DNA of 64,000 nt from NCBI GenBank assembly GCA_026874595.1, contig CM049311.1, forward strand, positions 14,287,676-14,351,675, read 5' to 3'. Each line of letters opens with the position of its first letter. The first letter of the stretch is position 1. A model generated the notes under the pieces. That model searched no databases. It saw only the letters and a list, made by a program, of their open reading frames with translations, and was not told where the DNA came from. Made by a program: the position numbers and the translations under genes. The stretch is from Sipunculus nudus (lineage: Eukaryota > Annelida > Sipuncula > Golfingiida > Sipunculidae). Below, piece by piece: positions 26,901 to 42,500 of this stretch.

Positions 26901-27502
26901 ATCAATTTTAAGATATGTATACAGTTGCCATAACGTCCCCACTCCACAGGTGCAATGACTTGATGGGGGGGGGGGGGGGTGTTGTGTTGTGTTATGATCA
27001 GAGTTACAACGCCTCTGTCTCTCTGCAGATATTTTCTTTAATTATTAAATTTTATGCTATAGCCATAGAACTATTGTTCACAGTGCCAAGGAGCAAAGCC
27101 TCAGTGGGATGAAGAAGGGGATGGTGAGAGTTACAACACCCTTGCATATACATACAGGATATGAAATTTAATTCAACAGTGCTTATAAAAAAAAGATTAT
27201 TCATGAACATTAAATATTTAAAACAGACAGAAAGATGGAGAAACAAAGCAAATCATTTTTTCCCCATTCTACTGAGCCAATAAAAAATTAACAATATTTG
27301 CATTTATTCCTTTTTTTCATTACATAATTTTTATCCAGGTTAACGAATGTTACTATTAATTTACAGTATAACATTCATGTGATTGTTAATATTTCAATTG
27401 ATTCACATTTCTAAATTGCATCAACATTTATAGCTAATGTATCTAATTTATAGTACCTGTCAACAGAATGGGATGGAGGGAGGAAGGGAGGCAATAAGGG
27501 TA

Positions 27503-27543
<41 letters not shown>

Positions 27544-27562
27544 AAGAGAGAGCTGGACTGCC

Positions 27563-27597
<35 letters not shown>

Positions 27598-30500
27598 GAG
27601 GCTCTCTGGTAATTACTGCCTGACCCAGCCTGACCCAGACACTCACAGTGGCAGTAGGTCAGACCTGAAGGTGTTATGTAACTGCCCAGTACACAGCATT
27701 TATACTGACCTGATGTAAACAATGAAGACTTGGTACCTGGGAACTTGAATAAAATCTACAGTTTTTGATCAATTAGTTTCAAATTTCAGATTTTAACAGA
27801 TGAAATGCTAATGTGTACATGCTGTGGAAATTAAATCCACAGCACTAACAGGAAAAATTTAAATATTTTTATTTTTTTTAAATGGTATCAGGAAAAAAGA
27901 AAAGTATTCTCAACTATGAAACTAATACATGTGTTAAAATTAATCCAAGGATCAAAACACCCAATATATTATACCAGGAGCAAACTGGAGTTGGGAATGT
28001 TTAATTTTATGAACTGAAATAAAGGATCAGCAATATAAATTTTGATTATTTAGCCAGTATCATGTAACAACTAATACAACCATGAGTTATAAGTCAAACA
28101 AATTAAAATCTTTAATGAGCACTCTGATGAACATCCACACTTTCATAGCAATACATCACTTTGTGGACACAATTAAATGTGCACTTTAATCATTGTAACC
28201 CTGGTGGTACAATACAAAATCTAAAATGTAGGTTGGGAGTGCAGGGCAGAGGGGAAGCCTGCTAGTAGTGGCCAAGCTTAGCCAAGGCAAGCTGCCTGGG
28301 GTGGGTTACATAATGCAAGTGAAGACTGTATTACTAGGTGGGCCAGATGTAAACAACACTTGACATGGTGTATGAAAACTTGAATAAAAGCAACTCTTTT
28401 CAAACAATTCCTTTGAAATTTCAGATTTTAAAAGATTAAATCCTTTTGTATATATGCTGTGAAAATTAAATCAACAGTGCTTACAGGGAAAAAACGTGCT
28501 ATTGCCAAAGTTGGACAAAATTTAAGGTACTGATTTTTTATTTATGCTAATAACTTGAAAAATTTGCAAAATTCAGATCTAATTTTGGGTAAACAATTGA
28601 ATCTTGATTAAATAAAGTTATATTCCTGAAAAAAAGTCTCCAGCTTCAGCAATTCTCATGTTAAGTGAGCAAATATATTTCCTGATTTTTAAGAAACTGC
28701 ATTATATTTGGGCCCATAACTTCAAAATAATATCCAATACTAACCTAATTTTTGGTAGGTGCACAGAAAATGTATGGAAAAATATGAATACTAAATATGA
28801 TCAAAAACAGATCAGTGGTTTTGATATTAGGCAGCTTTGAAGTGTAACAATGGCTTTTTTATGGAAAACGGAGGTTTTTCCATAATATCTCGAAGGAACG
28901 AAGTCCTAATGACCCAATTTTTGGTATGGTAGGAGATTTTGGGGACATCTATTGGTATGCAGAATTTTGGATTCGTAGGTCCAACGGTTTTAAAACGTGC
29001 CCTGTTAACGGCCGGACGGACGACGGACAAAGGACCACGACTATAGCTCAGATGACTTATAGTCAGCTGAGCTAAAAAAGGTTGATGCAGGTGGCGCCAC
29101 CAATATCTTAATTTTAAATATGACTCATGTGACCAACATCTGCATAACATTTGGTGATGATAACTCCAGCCATTTCTGATAATGTAATTTAAGGATCCTT
29201 TTTTGGTCAAATGACTAAGTTCAGCTTCCCGTAACTCAGCCAAAATATACCAAACTGGAACCATTTGATCAAACTTGAGATGGATTGTTTCAGGGATTAT
29301 TTCTGTGAAATATTGAACAATTTGGCTGGACAGTTTTGTAGAAGATTTTTAAAGGTTTTTTCAACTTTTTCCCTATATAATCTCAGTTAAAGCAGATAGC
29401 CAAAAAATAAGCAAATTCCGATAGAGTTTTTTAGATGACTGATTTTTGTATAAAATTTGGTGATGCTAGCACCTGCCATTTTTGAGATAGTATGGGTTAC
29501 CTTACAGATGACGTCACACCACCACATAAGCTCACAAGTTAGCTAAAAATGCATTTAAAATAAAGAATTAAAAGAAGTAGCATTCTGACAAGTTTGCTGA
29601 ACTGTTTTTACTGAACTGTTTTTACTTAACTTTTTTTTACTAGCTTTGTAATTTCCTATTTAAGTAATAATGCTATTGTTTGTAAGGCCTCCCATTCATA
29701 ATTAAATTTTGATCTTATAATAAAACTTACAACATTTTATGAAAGAACCAAACTGCCAGGAAAATAAATTTCATAAATAGATCATCATTTTATTCTCTAA
29801 AAATTTCATGACTGTATTTTTTTTACAATTCAAAATTAAAAATATTCCTAACAATTTTACTTGGTGAATTAACTCCTGTAGAAATAAATCTGGATTACTG
29901 TTTCATTGACTGATTCAACTTACCTCTTCTTTTGCATGATTCAGCTCATAATTGCTTAGATTGCCATCCCCTGTCATATCCAATATGTCAAAAATCTGAA
30001 ATGTAAAATAAAACAATGTAAAATCTTAGTGATCACACAACCCAACAATTTCATAAACTGTGAAGTTTAAACGGTAGTAATATGTTATATATTACAGGAT
30101 TTAAATTCTTTTCCAGTAAATGTCCAGTTGGTCTGGAGGTTCAGTGTATCAACATTATAATATAAACGATGGTTGTGCCACTCGACATTCACACCACTGG
30201 CACATTTTTATTATACTAATTGCACTAATTAAAGTGAAAAATCTTTAAAATTGAACTTACTGCTTTGACATGAACCAAGCTGTGTTTGATGAGCTCATGA
30301 TTTATCCTGGAAGTATCCTGAAAAAAAAGATAAGACATGTGTAGAATTGAACCTGTCTAAAAGACCACCTGTCTAATAAGACCACCCTTCACAAGTCCCT
30401 AGGGTGGTATTATTACACAGGTTTCACTGTATTTATCATGATGCTATTTATGACACCTGTACATACTTAATCACACAACCTCCCTTTCATCCTGAAACTA

Positions 30501-33500
30501 TGTACAGTGGCAATAAGATTAATGACAATACACCACTCAATAGGCATTTATGGGTACATAGGATTTGAACATGACTATAAACACTACCCATGAGTTCACA
30601 AAAATTGAAAACCAAGAACAAGACACTAGTGAACATGAACTGACTCCATTTTCTGTTATGCCCTTATGGTAACCAGACATTTTCTGTCCTGGGTACAAGT
30701 TGTATATCATTCGTGTAACCCATACAAGACATGCTTGTATGCAGTCAGACATTCAACAAGTGTGCATCAAGATAAAACAAATATGCTGAGTTATTATAGA
30801 ACCTTTTTTCACAGGAAGGCTTTGTTAGAAAAATAAAAAAAAAACATATCCAATGATAATTTTTTTGTTTATAATAACTGGCAGTGTACCTGTAGGTCAT
30901 GAGACACTGTCCTCTGGGCATGTGTTACTTTCAAACTAAGGTAAAGTCCAAAGTTAAAAATATTAATGACTTCTCAAGTTATCTGAAGTGTAATGCATAA
31001 CTTACACCCATTACAATTTTTTTGAACTGCTCATATGTAATAGAGTCAGCATAAGTCTCTTCCTCAAGCCTTTCTCTGAAATGTAAACAAAAAAGATTAT
31101 GTTAATAGCTTATGATGTAACTTTCTGATGTAAAGTCTTCAACCAGTGAATACAAACTGTACAAACATCTTAGAATCCTTTTATTCTTCTTTAAAATAAA
31201 GATAAACTCACCATGCAAATGTACAATCAAACATTCCTCTCAGGTAAAACTTTATAGATAATTGTACAATTATATAACTTTCAACAGAAGTTGATAAATA
31301 ATAAGAAAATGCTCATAAAAAACAATTGTGAGATACTTGCAAATTAATATATTAATTTTTTCTCAAATAATCACTGTAGTTTGAGTGCATAAATAAATTT
31401 AAAAGTTCCTTTTTCATTTCTTGAACTTTATGAAATTCTGAATTGTCAGCATCGCCATCTGGTGGTATTTTCACAAACAACATGATATTCCCTGGTCTGA
31501 CCTCCCAGAAAATGAAGTGAACAAATATTATATTTTTATAAGCTTCAGTAAATTTCTTTTGTAAGAGGAATGAGGAATGATCAATTGCTGTTGTATAAAC
31601 AGTGACACTCTATAGTCCATCCCAAAACCCTTGTTCGCATGTTTTTTGTAATAATTATTTAAGAATTTTCTTTTAAAATGCCTTTTGGCCTAAAGTAGAT
31701 ATACAGATTTTCCGCTAATTTTGTGTAAAGTAGTAATATATCATGTAAAAAGTATTTTCTTTGCGACTCTTTTGCGTTATTTATGCTAAAGGACCGTGGA
31801 TGGCGTCTTCCCTGCACTGCTGAAAGATACATTCCTCCATTGGACACTTTCTGTGTCTATGTGGTGTTTATTAGCATTAGTGACATCAAAAAGATGTCAC
31901 AATGATCGATCACGCATCACCTTCAATTGACTGACGTCATCAGTTTGCCTAGCTTGTTCATTATTGGTTCTCTGGCGATGAAAAAGTTGTAAATGCTGTA
32001 ACCTGTTTTTTCATATTCTGGATTATTTATCTCATACAAAATCAAAGCAAGGTAAGGCATTTTTTTATGCAGACAGTCGGTGGAATAGCTCTTGCAACCT
32101 TAGGACCAGAAAGGTTATACTGCTTCAATCACTTGTATGTATATGTTATCATATTTACTCTGAGTTATGTGTTTACCTGAATTCCCTCAGATGTGTCTCC
32201 AGTTTTTCAAAACCTCCAAACTTAGCATGTTCCAAGGTCAGTTGGGGGTCAAATTCTGCCGTACACTCATCGAGATTCAGCTCCTCATTTTGGTTGTTGT
32301 CCCACCAGATGTTCACCGCAATATTACGATTAAACGAGCGAACTTGATGGATCCTGTAACACAAATGGACCTCATGACAAAGGCCTTCTTGATGATTTTC
32401 TTTTGCACATGCACATAATAGAAGACACATGTTAATATAGTAATTTTTGCTATATGTTGCTGAAATCTGGATGAGGGATACAGTCAATTATGAGCAAAAA
32501 AAAAAAAAAACTAGGGTCTCACTTCTGCCCTGTTTGTTCAATGTAATGTATTAATATTTATTTTCTAGTTTTTCATATTCTTATGAATTTACACAATAAC
32601 ATTCCACTTAACCATTCCATATATCTGTTGTTTGACACCCAAATTCCTCATTGGCAATAAATCATATCTTATCTTTATCTGTTTTCTATCAAAAAGGATA
32701 AATTGTTGGCTTGTCAGTGAAAATGTCTGTTAAATGTGGACAAAGCCAATAATATATTAAGAATAACATGTTATTATATAAAGCCTTTTCTATATGTACA
32801 AAGTTAGGAATTATTCATAAGGCATAGACTGAAGTTAGGACATTCAAGTAAATCTCTGAGGAACTATCACAATATCACCACTTTCCCATCAATGCTCTGG
32901 GCCTTAATCTTCCACTCTGTAATCCAAAGCCTTAACCACTGGTTAATATCTTTGCATATCCATGCATATGATATCTCCAACTTTTACAGCAGATTAAATT
33001 TTACAGAGAGTGAGGTTTTCACAGAGAGTAAGGTAATCCATTTGTACTCATTACAACACTGATCAAGGTTTGGATCCCAACAACAACTTGACTGCTTATG
33101 ACAAGCATTGTCCCTTCCTTTACAGTATGTACCAGTGCCTGTTTCCACATGTTTTTTCCCCCCCTAACTTTTTATGAAAGTGATCCAATATAAAATTCCT
33201 GATCCATAGGTTGGAGTGAAATAAACTGCATTAACTTCCACTGAATTTTGTAGGAAATAATATCAATCCTTTATATAAATCAAGTTTCACACTGTCTGCA
33301 ACATGTCAATCATCTTAGAAGCTAGAAATAAACTTAGTTATTTTATCAGATGGTGTCAGTCAATACAAAATTAGGTCCGTGATGTCATTACTGTGGAATA
33401 TTAATCAGGAAGAAAATCTGTTGATTATTAAACAAACTATTAAAATGTGTTTAAAATTATCTACACATGGTTTTCATCTCATTTCTGATATATTTACAGC

Positions 33501-36500
33501 TGAGGGATGTTATTCTCTGTAATTAGGCTGAATATAAAAGATAAACTTACCATTTATATGGGATGAATAAGCAATCCCCCTCAGACAGGTTGACATGATA
33601 GTAGTGCATGTCTGCCAGTATTGGATACCTGGTTAAGTCAACCCTGCAACCAGAGTTATAAGTATCACAACACAGTCTCCTGAAACAGCATTTGTTTTGT
33701 TAATGCATCTCATACACAAAAAAACTAACTAATATGAACATTCAAAATTTAAGTGACATGTCAGTGTACATATATAAAACATAAAATATGAAAATGGCGA
33801 TACTTCAGTACCAGCTTGATTGATCTTATATACTGTCCATTATATAGATATCACTTTACTGATATTTAAAATCCTTAAATCTGTCTTAAACAGTTGTACC
33901 AGTATTTCTCATTCAAAATATAATCAAATGCTTCCCCACTGGCAAATTAGGTTCCCATCTAATATCAATGTAACACCAAAGGCATTTAAAAAACATTCAA
34001 ATCAATTATTTCATGCAGTTAAAATGGAGCAATTTTATATTATAATTTTGACCTGAGATACTAAGTACTTGTTATTCACTTTTGCAGTAGTGTATTAATT
34101 GTCATATTACTGATTGCTGATGTAATACTGAGAATTCTTTCAGCCAAGGCATGGCTATCATTTCCATCACTTTCATAAGAACAGAATTTATAATTTATTA
34201 TAATGAAAAATGTATGTTATCAACAAATTAATAACTTACCCTCAGAGACCACAAGGTAAAGCATTGCTATTGCAGAGACAAAGCTCTGAACATTCATAAA
34301 TTCTGCAAAAAAAAAAACTTACTGCTGCATGAGCTTTTCATGAAAAATTCAAAATATCCTAAAAATCCTTCAATGCATATGCTGAGCAACATGTTTTTCA
34401 ACTCTCAACTCTTGAACAAAAAGCCATTATAAACCAATACATATTTTACATTAAATTCTAGATGAGGTGAATACTATATATGGTGTAAACTTACTTGTCA
34501 ACATCAATGCCTGAATAAGCGCCATCTGGATGATCAATGATTGCCTGAAACATCAATCATTTTCATCACTTTCAGTAAACAGAATTTACAAATTGTAATC
34601 ATGAAACTTAAATGAAGTGTTATCAACAAAATCATATTTAAGACCACATACCCATGTCAATATGTATAATATTCCTGGAATACCCCTTATATAGTATATA
34701 TTATAAAAATAAATCCAGCATACATCTGGACAGCACAACATACTGTCTTCTTTCAATAGCAAGCAGACAGGGCACTAAGACTTGGACATTATTTGGCAGT
34801 ATGGAGAACTTGGCAAATGCATAGGTGGCAAATGAAAGAGAGTATACTGTATTTGATGTCATAATCCGTCAAAATACATCAATAAAATATGGTCCTACCT
34901 TCCTGGTCTCTACGTCTGAGCCGATCATCACGAACTGCTTGCTCCCTCTGTACACACAGTTGATGTTGTCTACTGCATCTGTGTGGACCACAGACTTGGT
35001 ACCACCACTGCTGAACCATATTATCTGTAGGAAAAAAAGAAATCTACAATTATCTTAAGTCTTTACATAATCCCCAAAACACAAGTATCAGGGTTGTTTT
35101 TTTTTTTGTTAGGGATAATATGATTCAAATTATCCTTGTTTGTAACTCCTTAATATGATTCACAATTTATTTCCATGAAAAGGGTAATTATACTTATTGT
35201 GGATTTTAAGTATAGATGGATATTATTTTTATAAATGACAACAAAGTTCCATAAGTTTCTACATTTTAAAACATATTTAATGTCTGTGACATGTGCATCA
35301 AAATAATCAAACATATTCAACAAGGACATCTGGCAGAAAGTCAAATGAGCCAGGGTTTTATAAAGGGCGTTTTGCAAAATGTGACAATTCAACTTCTGCA
35401 CATATGCAACCTAACTGCCACCTTAGGTTACATGGCTTTGACATTTGCCAAAATTGCTATGTTTACAAACAGCTTGTAGATAAAAAGCTCACACATCCAT
35501 CACCGTGGTGTTATAAGAACTTTTCTTAACATGACTTATCTAAGGTCCATTAATATGTACCTGTAGTAAGCCAGAAATCACATACTGTGGTTGGCTTCAT
35601 ATTCGCGAGGCTGAAATTTCGCAATTTTTCCATTTTTAATGTTTTGCGAGGGTTTCATTTTCGCGATTTCACAAGAACCTACTAGTATATCAAATCTTTG
35701 GCAAAACCATATACCTTTGTGTTTTATAAAATGAGAATAGGTCATGAGTTTGTGACATTTTTCTTATATAATGAAGGGCCAGTACACACAGCATAGGTGG
35801 TTTAGTTCAAATTTAAGGTTTAAATTTCCCTATACCTGCAAGGATGTAATTTATTAAAAAAGTCTCTCTGTTCTAACCTAATACCATACAAGTATTGATT
35901 ACACTAAATAAGAAGAACATTCTCAATTGGCTGATTATTCCTGAGGGTTGCATTTTCGCGATTATTTCCCATTCGCAAATATCGCGAAATTAAAACCCTC
36001 GCGAACAAAAAGGCAACCACAGTAACTTCTAGAGAAAATGTAGCTGAATAGCTGGCCTAAATAATGTCGCAAAACCATTTACCTTTATTGGAATTGCTAC
36101 ACCTTTATATACATGTGCAATTGAAAAAGTAAATTAATAAAATATTGTCTTGATTCACGTTTGTGATGTTTTGTTCTTATAAATATCCTGGAATAGAATG
36201 TCACCATGGCAACAAATAACCGAGTCACAGTCAGGTAATGAATATTGAGAGCACAAGACCAAGATTGGCTACCCAATTCTGCAATAAGTTTCCTTAATTC
36301 CATGGATTTGGAACAGGGAAGCTAAGAATGATTAACAGCTTAGACCTGTAATATCTGATGTGACTGATGTGAACAGCAGTAATTGACAGAGCTCTCACTA
36401 AATTGTTTCCTTGACTTGTCTGTAATATATGCAGTTCTCCTATACAGATGAACCTGTATGGACAACCACCAATCTAAACTGGACTACTGATTCTGGGACC

Positions 36501-39500
36501 AGCAGGACCACAAGGACTGCTTCCTTTTACATTATTAGTGTTATTGACTTGCTCTGTTACATAACAATCATATACAGATGAACTTATCTGAGCAGCTACT
36601 TATGTGTTGTGAGCACCAGGCTGTTTATAATGAACAAGAAATCAGAATTCTGCTAATATTATCCATCTATTTGTCATATATAAATCAACCAAATGTGAAC
36701 AATATGTGTGAAAACTGAGTATTTTATTTTAAAATATTTTTGTAGAACAAAGAAAGAAATTCATGTTCAATATGGTCAGTTTTGATCAGGTTATGAACTC
36801 TGGTTACCATTAATTGGCCATTAGAAAAAGTGCATTTTAATCTCATTCTGTCATCCATAGTGATTCATTGACTAATTAAGTATTCTATATAATTGATGCA
36901 TAGAAATTGCAACCCCTCGTTTAAACTTTAATTGATTCTTAACCTTTGAAAAATTTGTTTCAATTCATTTTTTTGGCATGTGCCACCCCAAAGCCCTCTG
37001 TGAGTTGTCAAATTTGAAGGAGCATGCCACAATGTTAAGGTTATTAACTGTGTATGTGAACCAGAACTCATCGGCAGACAACTCTCTCATATAAAAACAA
37101 GTACTGTTGCAATAAACAGAGGGATAGCTTTATTGTTCTTTTACTTGCTAAAATTAACTAATATCCACTGTGGTAAAATATTTGCTTTTATTTAAAAGAA
37201 AGTCTGAAATTTACGAATTAATAGAAACAAGAATTGAATAAAAGGTGAAATAAATAAACAGATTCTAAGGCCCCTCACAATTCACAGCCCTAATATATAC
37301 ATATATTCATCAATATAGATAAAACTAGAAATCTGCATTCTAATGAATGCAAGCCTCCATCATTCACTTATTCGGCCCATATTCCCAGGTTCATTTGTGC
37401 ATATGTGATTGTACATTTGTGATTGACCCTTGATGAAGTTCCTGGATTTTGAACATGTGTGGGATCCACACCAAAATCCAATTGATTCTTCAATGGCCAA
37501 TGCCCTATAAATTTCATGGATTTTCATGAAATTCCATTCACAATTGCATGAGTTAAGTTGTGAACAAACACACACACACATGCATTCTACAATACGGTGC
37601 ACTTACAATAGTAATATGGTGCTATTATAAATCATGTAACAAATATCTAATTTTACATGAAAAATAAGAAATCATACTATATCTTTATAATATATGCTAA
37701 CAGGCCTAGTATTAACTGATCAGAAAGCCAATTCTACATATACCAGAACACATTAACAGCTGTTACCACAGTGATAAGGTATGGGGGTGTACTGACTTGA
37801 CTTAGTATGTATTGTTATAATAAAAGAACCTACGTGGCTGTTTACAATAATAAAAACATCTGAGTGTCATAACTGTAACTTTTATACATATTGTTAAAAC
37901 ATGTGAGACAGATATTACAGAATACTGGTAGGATATTGGAATGAACTAGCTATGAAATGATAACATATTGGCTGATACATAATATTTAAAATTGAACAAC
38001 ATGTGACATTTAAGAAGTCACACCCTTTGCTAATTACCCTTACCCTATCAATGGTACTGCAGCAGGGCCTGTCTGCCTGTATGTATGTCTGGCCCTGTAA
38101 CTAAAAATTAAAGCACATTGTCCCCTTAATATTGTTCAATTTTGGTCCTTCTTCAGGATGATCTGGCTCTGGAATCCAGAATTTAGATTGTAGTTCAACT
38201 GTTACCTCCCAGATGGTAAAATGGTGGTGCAGTCTTTTTTTTGTTGAAGGTAACTGCCTCCATTTTTTTTCAATTCTAGCTTAGTACATGCATCTGCAGA
38301 ATTCCATTCTGGTTTCAGACTAAATGATTGGACACTAGCACATACTACTGTGGTTGGCTTCATATACAGGTGCAGTGGTAGTAATTGGTTCCATTGTATG
38401 TGGGGTTAAATTTTTGTGACTTCCAATTCTTAAGTGTTTTGCATGGGTTTAATATTGTCAATCTTACTTTACATTAACTTACATAGTTATATAACCATTA
38501 TTACATAAATTACTTAATATGCTTTGGTACCATAGGATACCTACAATAAGTAGAAAATTATTTTTTAATAGTAGTATATATACGTATGAATTGATGCTAT
38601 TTATGTCTTTTATTTACCACAAACATAAGAAATATATTATTCTTGAAGCTATCAGGCATACTATATGGGCACATAATGAGATACTTATTAGGCTGTAAAT
38701 GGCTGTTCACCTGTGCAGAAAAGGAGTCCTATTCATGGAGGTTTTTTTTTTTTTTTGCAATAATTTCCCTTTCATGAACATCCCGAATTTGAATCCTCTC
38801 GAACAAAAAGCCAACCAGAGTATATCCTGGTGTTAACCAGGCCCAGTGACTACTTGACCTGCAGGTCCTGGTTGTGAAATCATCTAAACTGCTGGGTCAT
38901 ATTGACCCTAGTGGCAGCCTGCCATCCACTTCGATTTTTAATTAACTGAAGACGTTGGAGTGGCAGTACAAGCTACTGGGTTCCCATCAATTCTAGTATA
39001 TGCAGATGCACATGCAAAACATTTATAACAGTACTTTTTCATTTTCATTTGCTTGTTGAACTGTCATTTTTCCGAGGTAAGACAAACAAGGGACCTGTGG
39101 GTCATGGCGCTCAGCTGATGGTGATTGGACTATAAATGTTTCTCCACTGTGATACTATATCGAGTGGATAAAGCTTATGAATATCATGGACAATTTGGGC
39201 TATTATAAAGGAATGTAATGTAATATGTGAGTAAATGATAAATGAAATTACCTGACTGATGGATTAATAGAGTAAAATATAGTGGTTTATTTTTTATTTA
39301 TTTAGGAGGGGTTGAAAATTGTGATATATTTGAGCAAATATGAATGCTATGACAGCAGTAATAAGCAGTAGTAGAATGATGATAAGGCTATTTGTTGAAG
39401 GATCTAAAGTGTATGGTAGTCTGCAAGCTTTCAATTTGACAGATATGATGTTATGATTAACTATGCTGATGAAGTGATTTATGAATTTGTGACTGTATGA

Positions 39501-42500
39501 CACAATATCTCTTTAGTCCTGACAAGGTACATTATTGTGATACCCACTATGTCTACATATTACACAATATTGACATAATTTCTGGCATGTACATAGGTAC
39601 CTATGGACAAATAGTTATACAAAATATTAAAGTATGAATATATCTGATTCATCTTGTTCTTGCTTACTTAGGCTGACTTTGGGATGGGGTTTCGGAGAAG
39701 GGAAAAGTGAGGGCAGCACGAAGGTGGATGTAGAAATATTCTATTGTAATGGTTTTCATTTATATAAGAATATGAAAAGCTAAGAGGAAAGGGGCCCTCC
39801 TACTTGGTTATGGTAAAGTTCTAAATATATGATTGCAAACTAATACTCTGACAAGACTGTCATGAAGAAAAACAGTAAAAGTTTTGAGATACTGTGATGC
39901 ATATGAAAATTTACAGATGGACAGGCAAGTGGACAGAATAGACTAATACCTTTATTTCACTTTCAAGGGAATAATGCATTTAAGTTTATATATAAGCCTA
40001 TTTTTTTAGCATATCCACTTTTTCCATTAAAAAGTTTTTATCTGAATAATTTTTTTTATTTACAGGTTTTAAAAATTTTTAATAAAAAGAAACTGAAAAT
40101 ATAAGTTAATATATTAGAATTGTTGCAAAAATTGCAATCATTATATATCCAGAGTGTAGCTCATAATGGGTCATATTATGCATACATATATTTTTTATTA
40201 TTTTTAAATCATAAATGTTTAAACTGAATTAAAAAGAAAATGATGCCACAACATGGCATCTACAAGAATATTCCTTGAATCTCTATTAAAAAGTTTTGCA
40301 CATTGGAGTTTTCAGTACATGCTTAATTTTATTCACCAAAATAAAATTAAAGATTCTGTAAATTTGATCAAATAAAACATCTTTTCAAATAAAGTATACA
40401 CACTATTGGTTGAATGAGGGACAAACAATATCATTGTGCTAATTACTATCCCAGTTTTAATTTATTACTGGAATGAATAGTCAATTTCACACCTGGTGAA
40501 GTTTTTACTCTTCTGAAGTAAGGAATTACTTACCTGATGAACATCCACACTTTCATAGCAATACACCACTTTGTGGACACAATTAAATGTACACTTTAAT
40601 CATTGTAACCCTGGTGGTACAATACAAAATCTAAAATGTAGCATAGCCTAGAATAAGAATGAATCAAATACAGAAAATAATAACATTCATCTAGTTTATG
40701 CACCATTGGGGGGGGGGGGAGGGGGGGGGGGGGGGAGTGCAGGGCAGAGGGGAAGCCTGCTGGTAGTGGCCAAGCTGAGCTGAACCAAGGCAAGCTGCCT
40801 GGGGTGGGTTACATAATGCAAGTGAAGGCTGTACTACTAGGTGGCCTAGATGTAAACGACACTTGACATGGTGTATGAAAACATGAATAAAAGCTATTTT
40901 TTCCAATCAATTTCTTTGAAATTTCAGATTTTAAAAGATTAAATCCTTATGTATATATGCTGTGAAAATGAATCAACAGTGCTAACAGGGAAAAACATGC
41001 CATTGCCAAAGTTGGACAAAATTTAAGGTATTGATTTTTTATTTATGCTAATAACTTGAAAAATTTGCAAAATTCAGATCTAATTTTGGGTAAACAATTG
41101 AATCTTGATTAAATAAAGTTATATTCCTGAAAAAAAGTCTCTAGGTTCAGCAATTCTCATGTTAGGTGAGTAAATATATTTCCTGATTTTTGAAATATTG
41201 CATTATATTTTGGCCCATAACTTCAAAATAATACCCAATACTGACCTAATTTTTGGTATGTTCATAGAAAATGTATGAAAGAATACTAAATATGATCAAA
41301 AACAGATCAGCGGTTTTGATATTAGGCAGCCTTGAAGTGTAACAATTGTTTTTTTTTATGGAAAACCGAGGTTTTTCCTTAATATCTTGAAGGAACAAAG
41401 TCCTAATGACCCAATTTTCGGTATGGTAGGAGATTTTGGGGACATCTAACATAATGCCAACAGCCTGGATAGCATAGAGATGTGCACTGAATGTCTTACA
41501 GTCATCAAAGTGGACTGCTTGACAATGTAAGGGAATACAACAAGAGCCTCCAAAAAAATTCAATAACTAGCCTAATTTTGCAGCTTTTATTTTCAAATTT
41601 CAGATTTTAACAGATTAAATCCTTATGTGTACATGCTGTGAAAATTCAATCCACAGGAAAAAAACGTGCCGTGGCCGAAATTGGGCAAAATTTAAGGTAC
41701 CAATTTTATATTTTTGCCAATATTTAAAAAAAATTTAACAGATTTTGATCTAATTTTTGGTATACAATTAAATTTTGATTAATTAAATTTGTATTACTGA
41801 AAAAAAGTCCCTACCTTTAACACTTTTGGTCTTAAGTGACCAAATATCTTTCCTGATTTTTTTACAAAGTCCATTATGTTTGAGCCTATAACTTTTTAAA
41901 TGAAATAATACTGACTTAATTTCTGGCATGTACATAGGAACTATATAGAGGAATATTTATGGTAAATATGAAGAAAACCAGATGAGTGGTTTTGATATTA
42001 GCCAGTCCTAAAGTGTAAAAATAGATTTCTAATAAAAAATTGAGGTTTTTCCTTAATATCTTGACGGAACGAAGTTCTATTGACCCAATTTTCGGCATGG
42101 TAGGCGATTTTGGGGAAATCTTACTGTATGCTGAATTTCAGATTCGTAGGTCCAATGGTGTTGAAACGTGCATCTTACTGACAAACATCCGGACGGACGG
42201 ACAGACGACGGACAATGGACCACGACTATAGCTCAGATGACTTATAGTCAGCTGAGCTAAAAATGACATTATTCTGTTGGGGGAAAATAATAAATATTAC
42301 ATTCAGTTGACTTGCCAGTGTATATTTTTAACAAGCAGTTATTAACAACAAGGCTGGTTTTACTTGGAAAGTTGGTCTCTGTATCCATTATGATGGCTTG
42401 GCAACATTGTGTGAATCAATGCATGGGTGGGAGCAATCTTGGAAAAATCTCAACACCTAGGCTGAGATTTGAATTCACAGCTTTGAGTCCTGTGTCTTAT

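Noticed and set aside
27411-27722. Frames of about 90-100 codons on both strands with Arg-Glu or Leu-Ser repeats
   Set aside because: They lie on a GA microsatellite; both strands are open for that reason only.
32860-33160. tRNA-like or SINE-like sequence with GGTTTGGATCCC and TGGTTAAGGCTTTGG (minus)
   Set aside because: The two box-like motifs are on opposite strands and badly spaced, and no second copy was found in the window.
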